From the NCBI GenBank assembly GCA_046728075.1, contig JBKPDV010000197.1, positions 1-19,165 on the forward strand: a stretch of DNA of 19,165 nt. The letters run 5' to 3'. The stretch's first letter is position 1, and the number at the start of each line of letters is the position of its first letter. Shown in pieces: positions 7,022-14,918 of this stretch. The translations under genes were made by a program, and so were the position numbers. This DNA is from JBKPDV01 sp046728075. Its GTDB lineage: Bacteria > Acidobacteriota > Thermoanaerobaculia > UBA5066 > Gp7-AA6. The notes beneath the pieces were generated by a model. That model saw nothing but the letters and a program-made list of their open reading frames with translations. It was not told the DNA's origin and ran no database searches.

Positions 7022-9483
7022 AGGCGCCGCCGGGCCAGCCGGAGGCTGTTTCCGACGACCGTGAGGGAGGACGCCGCCATCGCTGCGGAGGCGATCATCG
7101 GAGAGAGCATCCAGTGGAGCTTCGGGTACAGCGCGCCGGCGGCGATGGGAATCGCCAGAACGTTGTAGAGAAAGGCGAAGAGCAGGTTCTGCCGGATCGT
7201 GAAGACCGTTGTCCGGGAGAGACCAATGGCATCGGCCACGAGCTCTAGGTTTCCGCCGAGCAAAGTGATGTCCGAAGCTTCGATCGCGATGTCGGAGCCG
7301 GCCCCGATCGCGATGCCCACGTCCGCCTGAGCGAGAGCGGGCGCATCGTTGATCCCGTCTCCGACCATCGCGACGATTTCGCCGCGGTTCTGAAGCTCCT
7401 TGACCTTGGCCGCCTTGTCGGCAGGCAACACCTGGGCGAAGACCTCCTCGATCCCGACGCGAGCCGCCACGGCGCGCGCGGTCGCCGCCCGATCTCCCGT
7501 AATCATCGCGACTTTGAGGCCCATTGCCCGAAGACGCCTCACGGCCTCCGCCGAATTCGGTTTCTCCGGATCGGCCACGGCGAGCCCGCCGACGGTCTTT
7601 CCGTCCACCGCGACGAGCAGCGCCGTCTTTCCTGCCGTGGAGAACCGGTCGACCTCCTCGCGCACGGCGGCGACGTCCAGTTCCTTCTGCTCGAAGAGTC
7701 GAAGACTACCCACGATCACACGGTGGCCGGCCGCGGTCCCTTCGACACCGAGTCCCGGAAGCGCCCGGAAGTCCGTGACGGAAGGGAGAGGCAGATTCTT
7801 TTCGCGCGCCGCCGCCACGAGCGCTCGGGCGAAGGGATGCTCCGAAGCCTGCTCGAGGGCCGCCGCGAGGCCGAGGACCTGCGCGTCGTCGGCGCCTTCC
7901 AGACGCACCCGGTCCGTCAACGTCGGACGCCCTTCGGTCACGGTGCCGGTCTTGTCGAGGAGCACGATCGTCAGCTGGCGCGCCCGTTCCAGGGCGTCCG
8001 CGTTGCGGAAGAGAATGCCGGACCGGGCGCCGCGGTCCGTCGCGACCAAGAGCGCGGTGGGCGTGGCCAGGCCGAGAGCGCAAGGGCAGGCGATGACGAG
8101 GACAGACGCGAGCGCGACGGTCGCAAAGAGCGCGCGCGGGTCGGGTCCGGCGACGTACCACACGACCCAGGTCCCGGCGCCGATCATCAGCACGATGGGA
8201 ACGAAAACCCCCGCGATCCGATCCACGAGCTTTTGAATGGGAGGTTTCGAAGCCTGTGCCTGGCCGACCAGGCGCGCGATCTGCGCAAGGGCCGTATCGC
8301 TTCCGACCGCACGCGCCTCCATCTCGAGGGCGCCGTTCTGATTGATCGTGCCCCCGACGACGCGGTCGCCCGGCCGCTTCTCCGCCGGGAGCGCCTCGCC
8401 CGTCACCATCGATTCGTCCACGGAGGAGGAGCCCGAGAGGACCACGCCGTCAACGGGGATCGCGTCGCCGGGCTTGACGGTGAGCCGGTCGCCCACCACG
8501 ACGTCTTCCAGCGGCACTTCGACCTCGACTCCGCGCCGCCGCAGCCGCGCCCGCTTGGGCGCGAGATCGAGGAGCCGCCCAACCGCGGCGGACGTCTTCG
8601 CGCGCGCCCGTGTCTCGAGGTACCTCCCGAGCAGGAGGAGCGTCAGGATCACACCGACCGCTTCGTAGTAGACCGGCGCCATGCCACCGTGGCTCGCTCG
8701 CGCCACGGATTCGGGAAAGAGAGTCGACGCGAGAGAAAGCAGCATCGCCGCCGTCGTGCCCAGGCCGACGAGAGTGTCCATGTTGGCCGTGCGGTGGGAA
8801 AGAGTCCGGACCATCCCTGACAGGAACGGCCAGCCGGCCCAGAGGTAAACGGGCAGCGTCAGCAACAGGAGAACGAAATCGCGGGCGGGGAAGCGCAGAT
8901 CCGCCATTGAGATGACGAGGACGGGAACGGTCAGAACCGCGGCAAAGATCAGGCGCACGAGCACGTCGCGGGTCTCCTGGCGGCGCCGCTCCTGGTCCCG
9001 CGCGGGGGAGACCGCCTGCGCCGGCCGGGCGTCGTAGCCGGTGTCGCGAACCGCTTGGATGAGCGGGGCGTGATGAAGTCCCTCGCCCTCGACTTCCGCA
9101 CGCGCGGTGCCCAGGTTCACCGAGGCCGAGGCGACTCCCGGGACCTCTCTTAAGGCGCGCTCGATCGTGGCGACGCAGGAGGCGCAGTGCATGCCTTCGA
9201 CGGCGAGGGAGAGGCGGCGTCCTTCGGGCGCGGAAGGCGGAAGGCGGGAGGCGGAAGGCGAGGCCGGTTTCGGATCTCGGGTTTCGGATCGGGGATCCTG
9301 AAACATAGGCAGCTGCCGCCGCCCCCGCTGTCGACTGCTTCTCAGGTACTTCTCCGGATTCTTCTCGAACGCCGCTGCGCATCCCGGCGCACAGAAGAAA
9401 TAGGTCTTTCCGCCATGCACCCTCGAGGCAGCAGCCGCGGCGGGCTCGACCTCCATCCCGCAAACCGGATCGCGCGTCGTCAT
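7018..9483 (-). CDS. copA: Copper-translocating P1B-type ATPase with N-terminal YHS and HMA domains
   Basis: This P-type ATPase has 824 residues counting from an upstream TTG at 9492, or 821 from the ATG at 9483. Neither start has a clear Shine-Dalgarno. Numbered from the TTG: a YHS metal-binding domain (DPVCGMEV to about residue 50), a linker (51-93), and an HMA domain with GMHCASC (Cys103, Cys106). Transmembrane helices follow, then actuator TGE at 364-366, the ion-channel CPC at 469-471 typical of Cu(I) pumps, the phosphorylated Asp513 in DKTGT, the HP motif at 552-553 and the hinge GDGINDAP at 711-718. It exports cytoplasmic copper. It overlaps the cupredoxin gene and lies 6-15 bp after a glycosyltransferase gene. 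The linker is partly encoded by heptamer repeats. Confidence 0.96.
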   Translation of the reverse strand: MTTRDPVCGMEVEPAAAAASRVHGGKTYFFCAPGCAAAFEKNPEKYLRSSRQRGRRQLPMFQDPRSETRDPKPASPSASRLPPSAPEGRRLSLAVEGMHCASCVATIERALREVPGVASASVNLGTARAEVEGEGLHHAPLIQAVRDTGYDARPAQAVSPARDQERRRQETRDVLVRLIFAAVLTVPVLVISMADLRFPARDFVLLLLTLPVYLWAGWPFLSGMVRTLSHRTANMDTLVGLGTTAAMLLSLASTLFPESVARASHGGMAPVYYEAVGVILTLLLLGRYLETRARAKTSAAVGRLLDLAPKRARLRRRGVEVEVPLEDVVVGDRLTVKPGDAIPVDGVVLSGSSSVDESMVTGEALPAEKRPGDRVVGGTINQNGALEMEARAVGSDTALAQIARLVGQAQASKPPIQKLVDRIAGVFVPIVLMIGAGTWVVWYVAGPDPRALFATVALASVLVIACPCALGLATPTALLVATDRGARSGILFRNADALERARQLTIVLLDKTGTVTEGRPTLTDRVRLEGADDAQVLGLAAALEQASEHPFARALVAAAREKNLPLPSVTDFRALPGLGVEGTAAGHRVIVGSLRLFEQKELDVAAVREEVDRFSTAGKTALLVAVDGKTVGGLAVADPEKPNSAEAVRRLRAMGLKVAMITGDRAATARAVAARVGIEEVFAQVLPADKAAKVKELQNRGEIVAMVGDGINDAPALAQADVGIAIGAGSDIAIEASDITLLGGNLELVADAIGLSRTTVFTIRQNLLFAFLYNVLAIPIAAGALYPKLHWMLSPMIASAAMAASSLTVVGNSLRLARRRL
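9228..9290. repeat. Nine in-register heptamers inside copA (YHS-HMA linker)
   Basis: Read on the - strand, 63 nt divide cleanly into nine 7-nt units. Two GATCCGA units alternate with AACC-type units, followed by four units close to TCCGCCT and variants. They encode about residues 68-89 of CopA (numbered from the TTG), a Pro/Ser-rich linker with no domain. At 63 nt the tract is a multiple of both 7 and 3, so the reading frame is kept. Confidence 0.8.
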
Positions 9484-9498
9484 GCGCGTCAACCCGGA

Positions 9499-11010
9499 CT
9501 ATTCAGGGACACGCAGCGGCCTCGCGGGCGCGAGGGGTACTTGAGGAGTTCCCGACCAGCGAAAGATCAACGACAGCGCGGCCGTATAGGCGAAGCCGTT
9601 GAAGAAAATGAAGAGAAACGGGACGCCGATCCAGTAGTTCTCCTTGATAGCGAAGACGATCGAGCCCAGGAAGTAGAGGGCCAGGATGACTTCCCCAAGA
9701 ACCGAAGAGTTCCGGGGAGAGCGGTACTTCTTGTCGCGCCATTCCCCCTGGGTTCCCTCGATCCGGTACTTGGGCGTGCGCGTGAAGTCTGTCTTCCGAT
9801 TGAAGACGGCTTCCAGAACGGCGTGGACGTTGTTCAAGGAGAGGCCGATCCCGAAGGACATCAGGAAGGGCATGTACTTGAGGGTGGGTCGGATCTTTCG
9901 TCCGATCTCCCTCTGGGACGAAAAGTAGAACGCGATGAAGGAGAAGGTCGCGCAGAAGAAGAGGGGAAAGTCGAGGATCGCCATCCGCCGCCAGCCGATC
10001 CGTTCTCGGATCACGATGGCGGGCACGATCAGAAGCGCGAGGATGACGACCAGGAGATAGGAAAAGTTGTTCGTGAGATGAAAGAAGGCCTCGGCTTTGA
10101 CCTTGAGCGGGAAGTGGCTCTTGAAGATGGCCGGCAGGAGCTTGCGCCCCGTTTGAATCGATCCCTTCGTCCAGCGATGTTGCTGGGACTTGAAACCGTT
10201 CATGTCGACGGGCAGCTCGGCCGGCACGACGAGATCCTTCAGGTAGACGAACCGCCAGCCGGCCAGCTGTGCCCGGTAGGAGACGTCCAGATCCTCCGTC
10301 AGCGTATCGGCCTGCCAGCCCCCGACCTCTTCGAGCGCTCGCCGTCGCCAGATCCCTGCTGTTCCGTTGAAATTGAAGAACCGCCCGGAGCGATGGCGAG
10401 CCGTGTGCTCGATGACGAAGTGACCGTCCAGAAAGATCGACTGGATTCGCGTCAGAAGGGAAAAGTCTCGGTTCAAGTGCTCCCACCGAGCCTGGACCAT
10501 CCCGATCCCGGGATCGGTGAAGTAGGGAAGACTTTCCTTGAGGATCTCGGGCCGCGGCACGAAATCCGCGTCGAAGATCATCACGAATTCGCCGCTCGCG
10601 GCTTCGAGACCCGTCTGCAGGGCGCCTGCCTTGAACCCCGAGCGGTCTTCGCGATGGAGATAGTGGATGTCGAAGCCGCGGGCCCGGCAGTTTTCGACCA
10701 CGCGCCGCGCCACGTCGCGCGTCTCATCGGCCGAGTCATCCAGCACCTGGATCTCCAGGAGGTCCTGTGGATAGTCCAGGCGCGTCACGGCCTCGATGAG
10801 GCGCTCCGCGACATACACTTCGTTGTAGAGAGGAAGCTGGACCGTCACGCGGGGCAGAGGCGTGAGATTCCCCGCCGGGCGCGGCGTAGCGCGGCGATGC
10901 CGGTAATAGAGAGCGACCATGAGCATCCGGTGGGCGCCGTACATCGCCAGAAGGGCGAGGACGACGTAATAGACGATCAGCGTCGCGATCTGGGCGGTTT
11001 CACTCGCCAT
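9499..11010 (-). CDS. Processive family-2 membrane glycosyltransferase (cellulose synthase/CslA-like)
   Basis: The product is 503 residues from the ATG at 11010. An N-terminal membrane helix (about 6-25) is followed by a cytoplasmic GT-A domain with the full D, DxD, TED, QxxRW set. These are the Asp pair at 91-92 (VLDDSADE), FDADF at 146-150 (DxD at 147-149), TED at 238-240 and QQHRW at 276-280. Four or more C-terminal membrane helices lie between about 315 and 490. The QxxRW motif marks processive polymerising beta-glycosyltransferases, such as cellulose, mannan or exopolysaccharide synthases; the sugar cannot be told from sequence. A GTG at 11094 would add 28 non-hydrophobic residues and overlap the divergent gene, so it was not preferred. 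copA lies immediately downstream. Confidence 0.88.
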   Translation of the reverse strand: MASETAQIATLIVYYVVLALLAMYGAHRMLMVALYYRHRRATPRPAGNLTPLPRVTVQLPLYNEVYVAERLIEAVTRLDYPQDLLEIQVLDDSADETRDVARRVVENCRARGFDIHYLHREDRSGFKAGALQTGLEAASGEFVMIFDADFVPRPEILKESLPYFTDPGIGMVQARWEHLNRDFSLLTRIQSIFLDGHFVIEHTARHRSGRFFNFNGTAGIWRRRALEEVGGWQADTLTEDLDVSYRAQLAGWRFVYLKDLVVPAELPVDMNGFKSQQHRWTKGSIQTGRKLLPAIFKSHFPLKVKAEAFFHLTNNFSYLLVVILALLIVPAIVIRERIGWRRMAILDFPLFFCATFSFIAFYFSSQREIGRKIRPTLKYMPFLMSFGIGLSLNNVHAVLEAVFNRKTDFTRTPKYRIEGTQGEWRDKKYRSPRNSSVLGEVILALYFLGSIVFAIKENYWIGVPFLFIFFNGFAYTAALSLIFRWSGTPQVPLAPARPLRVPE

Positions 11011-11037
11011 GGAAGTCTTCGACGCGCATTCTTCCTC

Positions 11038-12339
11038 GTGGCCGGAGAAGCCGTCGCACTGGGATTCCTGTTGCTTCCCGATGCACGGAGTCACCTTCCG
11101 GTCTTGCTCTTTTTTTTCCTTGGAGGCGCGTTCGTCTCGCTCCTCGCGGCCCAGAGTCTATCCGTAACGGGTCCCGGATTCCCGCTTGCCTGTGGCGCGC
11201 TCTTCCGAGCCACGCTCCTGCTTCGCGCGCCGGCTCTCTCCGAGGACGTCTACCGGTATCTCTGGGACGGCCGCGTGGCCCGCGAAGGGATCTCGCCCTA
11301 TCGCTATGCCCCCGACGATCCGGCGCTCGCCCACCTCTCCAGCAATCTCCGCGCCCGCGTCGCGCATCGCGAGTTTCGCACCGTCTATCCGCCGGCGGCT
11401 CAGGCGGTCTTTCGCGTCTTCGGCGGAGGCGGCAACCTCCCTCTTCTCAAAGCATTTTTCGCCGCCGCCGATCTGACGGTCGTCCCTCTGCTGTTCTATG
11501 GAGCCGGTCAGGCCGGTCCGTTCGCCGCGGTGCTTTATGCGTTCCATCCGCTTCCCGTTTTCGAGATCGCGGGGGAAGGCCACCTCGATGCGCTAGGCGC
11601 GGCGCTGCTCCTGGCGAGCGTGATCCTTCTCCGACGGGGCCGACGATTCTCGGCCGGGCTCGCTTTCGCGCTCTCGTTCCTGACGAAGTACGTTTCGCTC
11701 GCCGCCGCGATCCCGATCTTCCGGAAGGGACGCGTCCTGTGCCTGGCCGGCTTCCTGGTGCTCTCGTCGGCGCTCTGGCTTGCCGCGCGGCGGGGCGGAG
11801 CCGGCCCCTCGGGCGACTTTAGGGAATTCGCCACTCGCTGGGACTTCAACTCGGTCCTTTATCCGGCGGCCGACCGACTCATGCGGATCACGCAGCTGCC
11901 CGAACGAGCCAAGGAAGTCTTCATCGACTGGAAGGAGCGTCACCACGACCCGCCCTGGTCGCAGCGAGTCTTCCCCTACTTCTATCCGGCGTTCTTCGCG
12001 CGGCTGCTGCTCGCGGCGCTGCTTTCGGCGACCCTCGCGGTGATCGGTTGGCGGACCCGTGATCTGGAAGGAGGAGTGCTCGCGTCGCTCGGAGCTCTGT
12101 TGATCTTCTCCCCGACGCTTCACCCCTGGTATCTCCTCTGGGTGCTTCCTTTCGCGGCCTGGAAGCGGAACGCGGCTTTTTTGTATCTGTCGCTGGCTGT
12201 TCCGCTCGCCTACCTGATTCTGTATCCGGTTGCGGGCGTCACCCCGGGGATGGTTCTTGCCGCCGAGTACGTTCCCTTTGCGCTGCTGCTGCTCGCCTCA
12301 CTCTCCCGCTCCCGACTGACGGCCGCCGGAATCGCGTGA
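11038..12339 (+). CDS. GT-C type multi-spanning membrane glycosyltransferase (mannosyltransferase-like)
   Basis: From the GTG at 11038 the product is 433 residues with about ten hydrophobic segments. The first large loop has the motif SEDVYRYLWDGRV followed by GISPYRYAPDD. This is the acidic/aromatic signature of GT-C enzymes related to bacterial alpha-mannosyltransferases (GT87/DUF2029-like and PIG-M-like). A late loop contains HPWYLLWVLP. Such enzymes move sugars from polyprenyl-phosphate donors at the outer face of the membrane; donor and acceptor are unknown here. The start is uncertain: the upstream frame stays open but is antisense to the GT2 gene, and GTG 11038 is the first start before the hydrophobic segment. 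The stop overlaps the truA start (GTGA, 12336-12339). Confidence 0.78.
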   Translation: MAGEAVALGFLLLPDARSHLPVLLFFFLGGAFVSLLAAQSLSVTGPGFPLACGALFRATLLLRAPALSEDVYRYLWDGRVAREGISPYRYAPDDPALAHLSSNLRARVAHREFRTVYPPAAQAVFRVFGGGGNLPLLKAFFAAADLTVVPLLFYGAGQAGPFAAVLYAFHPLPVFEIAGEGHLDALGAALLLASVILLRRGRRFSAGLAFALSFLTKYVSLAAAIPIFRKGRVLCLAGFLVLSSALWLAARRGGAGPSGDFREFATRWDFNSVLYPAADRLMRITQLPERAKEVFIDWKERHHDPPWSQRVFPYFYPAFFARLLLAALLSATLAVIGWRTRDLEGGVLASLGALLIFSPTLHPWYLLWVLPFAAWKRNAAFLYLSLAVPLAYLILYPVAGVTPGMVLAAEYVPFALLLLASLSRSRLTAAGIA

Positions 12340-13145
12340 CGCACTCGCAGCGCTACCGCGCCGTCCTCGCGTATGTCGGGACGCATTTCTCCGGCTGGCA
12401 GATTCAGAAAAACGCGCCGCGCACCGTCCAGGCGGTTCTGGAAGAGTCCCTGGCGCTCGTCGCGGGAGAGCCGGTGCGCGCGATCGCCGCCGGCAGAACG
12501 GACGCGGGCGTGCACGCCGACGGACAGGTCGTCCACTTCGACCTGGCCCGGCCGATCGATCCGCTGCGGGTGCGGGAGGGCCTCAATGCTCTCCTGCCAT
12601 GGGACGTGAAGGTTCTCTCCGTGACGGCCGCCGCCGACGACTTCCACGCCCGGCGGGATGCGGCCTGGAAGGAGTATCTCTACCGTTGGAGCCGGGCGCC
12701 CGTTCTGCATCCGCGGGACGCGCTCTTCGCGGCCCCGATCGCGACGCGAGCCGATGCCGAGCGGATGAGAAAGGCCGTGCGGGGGCTGCCCGGGCGGCGC
12801 GATTTTTCCGTCTTCGGAGTCAGGCGCCGGGCGTTGGAATCGGGAGTCCGTGTCCTGCACGCGGTCACCATCGAGGAATGCGGGGAAGAGATTCGCGCCC
12901 TCTTCCGCGGAGATGGCTTCCTGCGCGGGATGGTCCGGGCGATCTGCGGCGTCCTGGCCGACATCGCCCGCGGCAAGGCTCCCGTGGACCGCGTCGAGCA
13001 GCTGCTAGAGACCGGTGACAGGGACCTGCTCGCCCCGAAGGCGCCCGCTCGGGGGCTGACGCTCGTCCGCGTCTTCTACGAAGGCGAGGAGGGGAGTGGG
13101 AGAGTGGGGGAGGGGGAGAACTTGATTCGCTATCCACGGGACTGA
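12336..13145 (+). CDS. truA: tRNA pseudouridine(38-40) synthase
   Basis: The 269-residue protein isomerises uridines 38-40 in the anticodon stem-loop. The catalytic Asp56 is in GRTDAGVHA, and the N-terminal YVGTHFSGWQ motif is typical of TruA. The RDFSVF and FLRGMVRAICGVLADI segments belong to the C-terminal half. It starts at a GTG overlapping the stop of the upstream glycosyltransferase. The family normally ends near VRVFYE; here about 20 further Gly/Glu-rich residues are encoded by a purine-rich repeat arm, so the tail is probably acquired and dispensable. Confidence 0.95.
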   Translation: MTHSQRYRAVLAYVGTHFSGWQIQKNAPRTVQAVLEESLALVAGEPVRAIAAGRTDAGVHADGQVVHFDLARPIDPLRVREGLNALLPWDVKVLSVTAAADDFHARRDAAWKEYLYRWSRAPVLHPRDALFAAPIATRADAERMRKAVRGLPGRRDFSVFGVRRRALESGVRVLHAVTIEECGEEIRALFRGDGFLRGMVRAICGVLADIARGKAPVDRVEQLLETGDRDLLAPKAPARGLTLVRVFYEGEEGSGRVGEGENLIRYPRD

Positions 13146-13183
13146 AGGATCACCCCCTCACCCCCTCGCACTTCTCCCCCTCA
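13088..13183. repeat. Inverted G-rich/C-rich tandem arrays at the end of truA
   Basis: The left arm (about 13088-13120) is a run of GGGAGT/GGGGGAG-type units. The right arm (about 13151-13183) has two exact CACCCCCT units and then CTCCCCCTCA. The period is 7-8 nt. The ten bases AGGGGGAGAA at 13111-13120 are perfectly complementary to 13172-13181. The left arm is inside truA, and the right arm lies in the truA-uppS gap. The layout matches the other inverted arrays of this window. Confidence 0.7.
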
Positions 13184-13203
13184 TCAACTCGGCAGCGACG
13201 CGC

Positions 13204-13209
13204 TAAACT
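13204..13209 (+). promoter_or_regulatory. Possible -10 box of a leaderless uppS transcript
   Basis: TAAACT ends 6 nt before the GTG start of uppS, which has no real Shine-Dalgarno (only GAAAG close to the start). A transcript from this box would begin at the start codon. No good -35 is seen upstream. Confidence 0.35.
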
Positions 13210-13215
13210 GAAAGC

Positions 13216-14022
13216 GTGATCAATCTCGACGCCCTCGCCGCCCCCGGCACCACCGAGCGCGACCTCCTCGACTCGGCCGACCTGACGCGTCTCCCGCGGC
13301 ACATTGCGATCATCATGGACGGAAACGGCCGCTGGGCCAAGCAGCGCGGGCTGCCGCGGGTCGCGGGACACCGCGCGGGAATCGATTCGGTGAGGGAAAC
13401 GGTCGAAACGTGCGCGCGCCTGAAGCTGGACGCGCTGACTCTCTATGCCTTCTCGGTGGAGAACTGGAAGCGGCCGCGCTTCGAGATCGTCACGCTGATG
13501 TCCCTGCTCAAGGAGTATCTGAACAAGGAGCTCGCGAACCTCTTGAAGAACGACATCCGTTTCCGAGTGGTCGGACGGATGAACGAGCTCGACGCCTCCG
13601 TTCAGAAGGAGCTGTCCAAGGGGCTCGCCGCGACCTCTTCCTGCCGGGGAATGACCTTCAACATCGCCTTGAACTACGGCGGCCGCACGGAAATCGTCGA
13701 TGCCTGCCGGTCGCTCGCCAACGACGTGGCCGCCGGGCGTCTGGCGGCCGAGCAGATCGACGAGGAGACGCTCGGGTCGAGGCTGGGAACGGCCGGCCTG
13801 CCGGACCCGGATCTGCTCATTCGCACGAGCGGAGAGATGCGCGTGTCCAACTTCCTGCTGTGGCAGATCGCGTATTCCGAGATCTGGGTCACTCCGACTC
13901 TCTGGCCGGACTTCCGCAAGCGCCATCTCTTCGAGGCGATCCTGGAATTTCAGAAACGCGAGCGCCGCTACGGCGGCGTCATCGAGCCGGGCACCGCGGA
14001 GCCGGGAGAGGCGGCGGGATGA
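13216..14022 (+). CDS. uppS: Undecaprenyl diphosphate synthase (cis-prenyltransferase)
   Basis: This 268-residue cytosolic enzyme adds cis-isoprene units to farnesyl diphosphate to make C55-PP, the carrier lipid for peptidoglycan and surface polysaccharides. The diphosphate-binding motif is IMDGNGRWA, with catalytic Asp35. Other family marks are YAFSVENWKRP, NYGGRTEI and the C-terminal RTSGEMRVSNFLLWQ with SEIWVTPTLWPDF. The GTG at 13216 gives a slightly long N-terminus; ATG 13315 lies inside the active site and is excluded. It is followed after 50 bp by cdsA, a conserved pairing. Confidence 0.97.
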   Translation: MINLDALAAPGTTERDLLDSADLTRLPRHIAIIMDGNGRWAKQRGLPRVAGHRAGIDSVRETVETCARLKLDALTLYAFSVENWKRPRFEIVTLMSLLKEYLNKELANLLKNDIRFRVVGRMNELDASVQKELSKGLAATSSCRGMTFNIALNYGGRTEIVDACRSLANDVAAGRLAAEQIDEETLGSRLGTAGLPDPDLLIRTSGEMRVSNFLLWQIAYSEIWVTPTLWPDFRKRHLFEAILEFQKRERRYGGVIEPGTAEPGEAAG

Positions 14023-14040
14023 CGCCCCGTGGGCGCGTTA

Positions 14041-14068
14041 GGCGCGAGGCGTAAGGCGTCAGGCGAAG
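14041..14068. repeat. Four tandem GGCGNNN heptamers between uppS and cdsA
   Basis: GGCGCGA, GGCGTAA, GGCGTCA and GGCGAAG follow one another with an exact 7-nt period. No clear inverted partner arm is present. The array ends 4 nt before the cdsA start and occupies the place of its Shine-Dalgarno. Confidence 0.75.
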
Positions 14069-14072
14069 CCCC

Positions 14073-14918
14073 TTGGCTCTGAAACGAGAGCTCGCGGCGG
14101 CGGTCGCGATCCCGATCGTCCTCGCGGTCCTCTTCTTCGCGCCGCCGCTTGCATTTGACCTGCTCGTCGCTCTCGTGGCGCTGGCGGCGCTCTGGGAGTT
14201 CTACCGGCTGGCGGAGAAGACCGGATCTCCCGCCGCAAAGACGGTCGGAATCGCGGCAGGCGCCGGCGCCCTCTTCGTAGGCTCGATGCTTTGGTCCCGG
14301 CCGGAGCTCCAACTGGGCTCGACCTACCTCGGCTCGTTCGAAGTCCGCATCAACTGGCTGGCTTTCTTTGTGGCTCTCGCTTTTGTCTCCGCCGTCGCGC
14401 CGCTCTTCTCCGTCGTCGACCCTCCCTCCGCTCTCGGGAGCGCGAGCGCGACTGTCTTCGGCGTGGCTCTGATCGCTCTGCCCGCGATCGCGCTCTGTTA
14501 TCTGCGGAGCTTCTCTCCGCGAGCCGTTCTCCTTCTCTTCCTGATCGTCTGGAGCTGCGACTCCTTCGCCTACTACACCGGCAAGAACTTCGGCCGGCGA
14601 AAGCTCGCGCCGCGCGTGTCTCCGAACAAGACCTGGGAAGGAACGATCGGCGGGCTCGTCGGGGCAACTCTGGTCGGCGCGGTCGCCGGAACGTGGGGAG
14701 TCCTGCCGGAGCTCGGTCCCATGCGCGGGGCGCTCGCCGGCGCGCTCGCCTCGACCGCCGGGCAGATCGGAGACCTCGTGGAATCGATGTGGAAGCGGGG
14801 GGCGGGCGTGAAGGATTCCGGCGTTTTCCTTCCGGGCCACGGCGGGTTCTACGACCGGATCGACTCGCTTCTCTTCGCCGGGCCGGTCCTCGCCTGGTTC
14901 GTCGCGAAGCTCCGGTGA
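14073..14918 (+). CDS. cdsA: Phosphatidate cytidylyltransferase (CDP-diacylglycerol synthase)
   Basis: The 281-residue integral membrane protein makes CDP-diacylglycerol from phosphatidic acid and CTP, the branch point for phospholipids. About eight hydrophobic segments are visible. The C-terminal family signature is complete, from SMWKR at 238-242 through KDSG, PGHGG and DRID to about residue 264. The conserved SPNKTWEG is at 183-190. The start is TTG at 14073, the only reasonable one before the first membrane helix. It has no Shine-Dalgarno because a heptamer array sits there. The stop overlaps the GTG of the next gene (GTGA, 14915-14918). Confidence 0.95.
   Translation: MALKRELAAAVAIPIVLAVLFFAPPLAFDLLVALVALAALWEFYRLAEKTGSPAAKTVGIAAGAGALFVGSMLWSRPELQLGSTYLGSFEVRINWLAFFVALAFVSAVAPLFSVVDPPSALGSASATVFGVALIALPAIALCYLRSFSPRAVLLLFLIVWSCDSFAYYTGKNFGRRKLAPRVSPNKTWEGTIGGLVGATLVGAVAGTWGVLPELGPMRGALAGALASTAGQIGDLVESMWKRGAGVKDSGVFLPGHGGFYDRIDSLLFAGPVLAWFVAKLR

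Noticed and set aside
9228..9290. Phase-variable switch in copA by repeat slippage
   Set aside because: The units are too divergent for efficient slippage and the tract keeps the frame. No out-of-frame state is visible.
9187..11037. Extension of the + strand GT-C frame upstream to 9187
   Set aside because: This stretch is antisense to copA and the GT2 gene and encodes low-complexity charged sequence. Recognisable membrane-protein sequence begins only near 11038.
14291..14914. Upstream extension of the membrane protein before 14915
   Set aside because: It overlaps cdsA out of frame and has no hydrophobic or family signal, while the GTG at 14915 gives a normal GTGA overlap and the first membrane helix.
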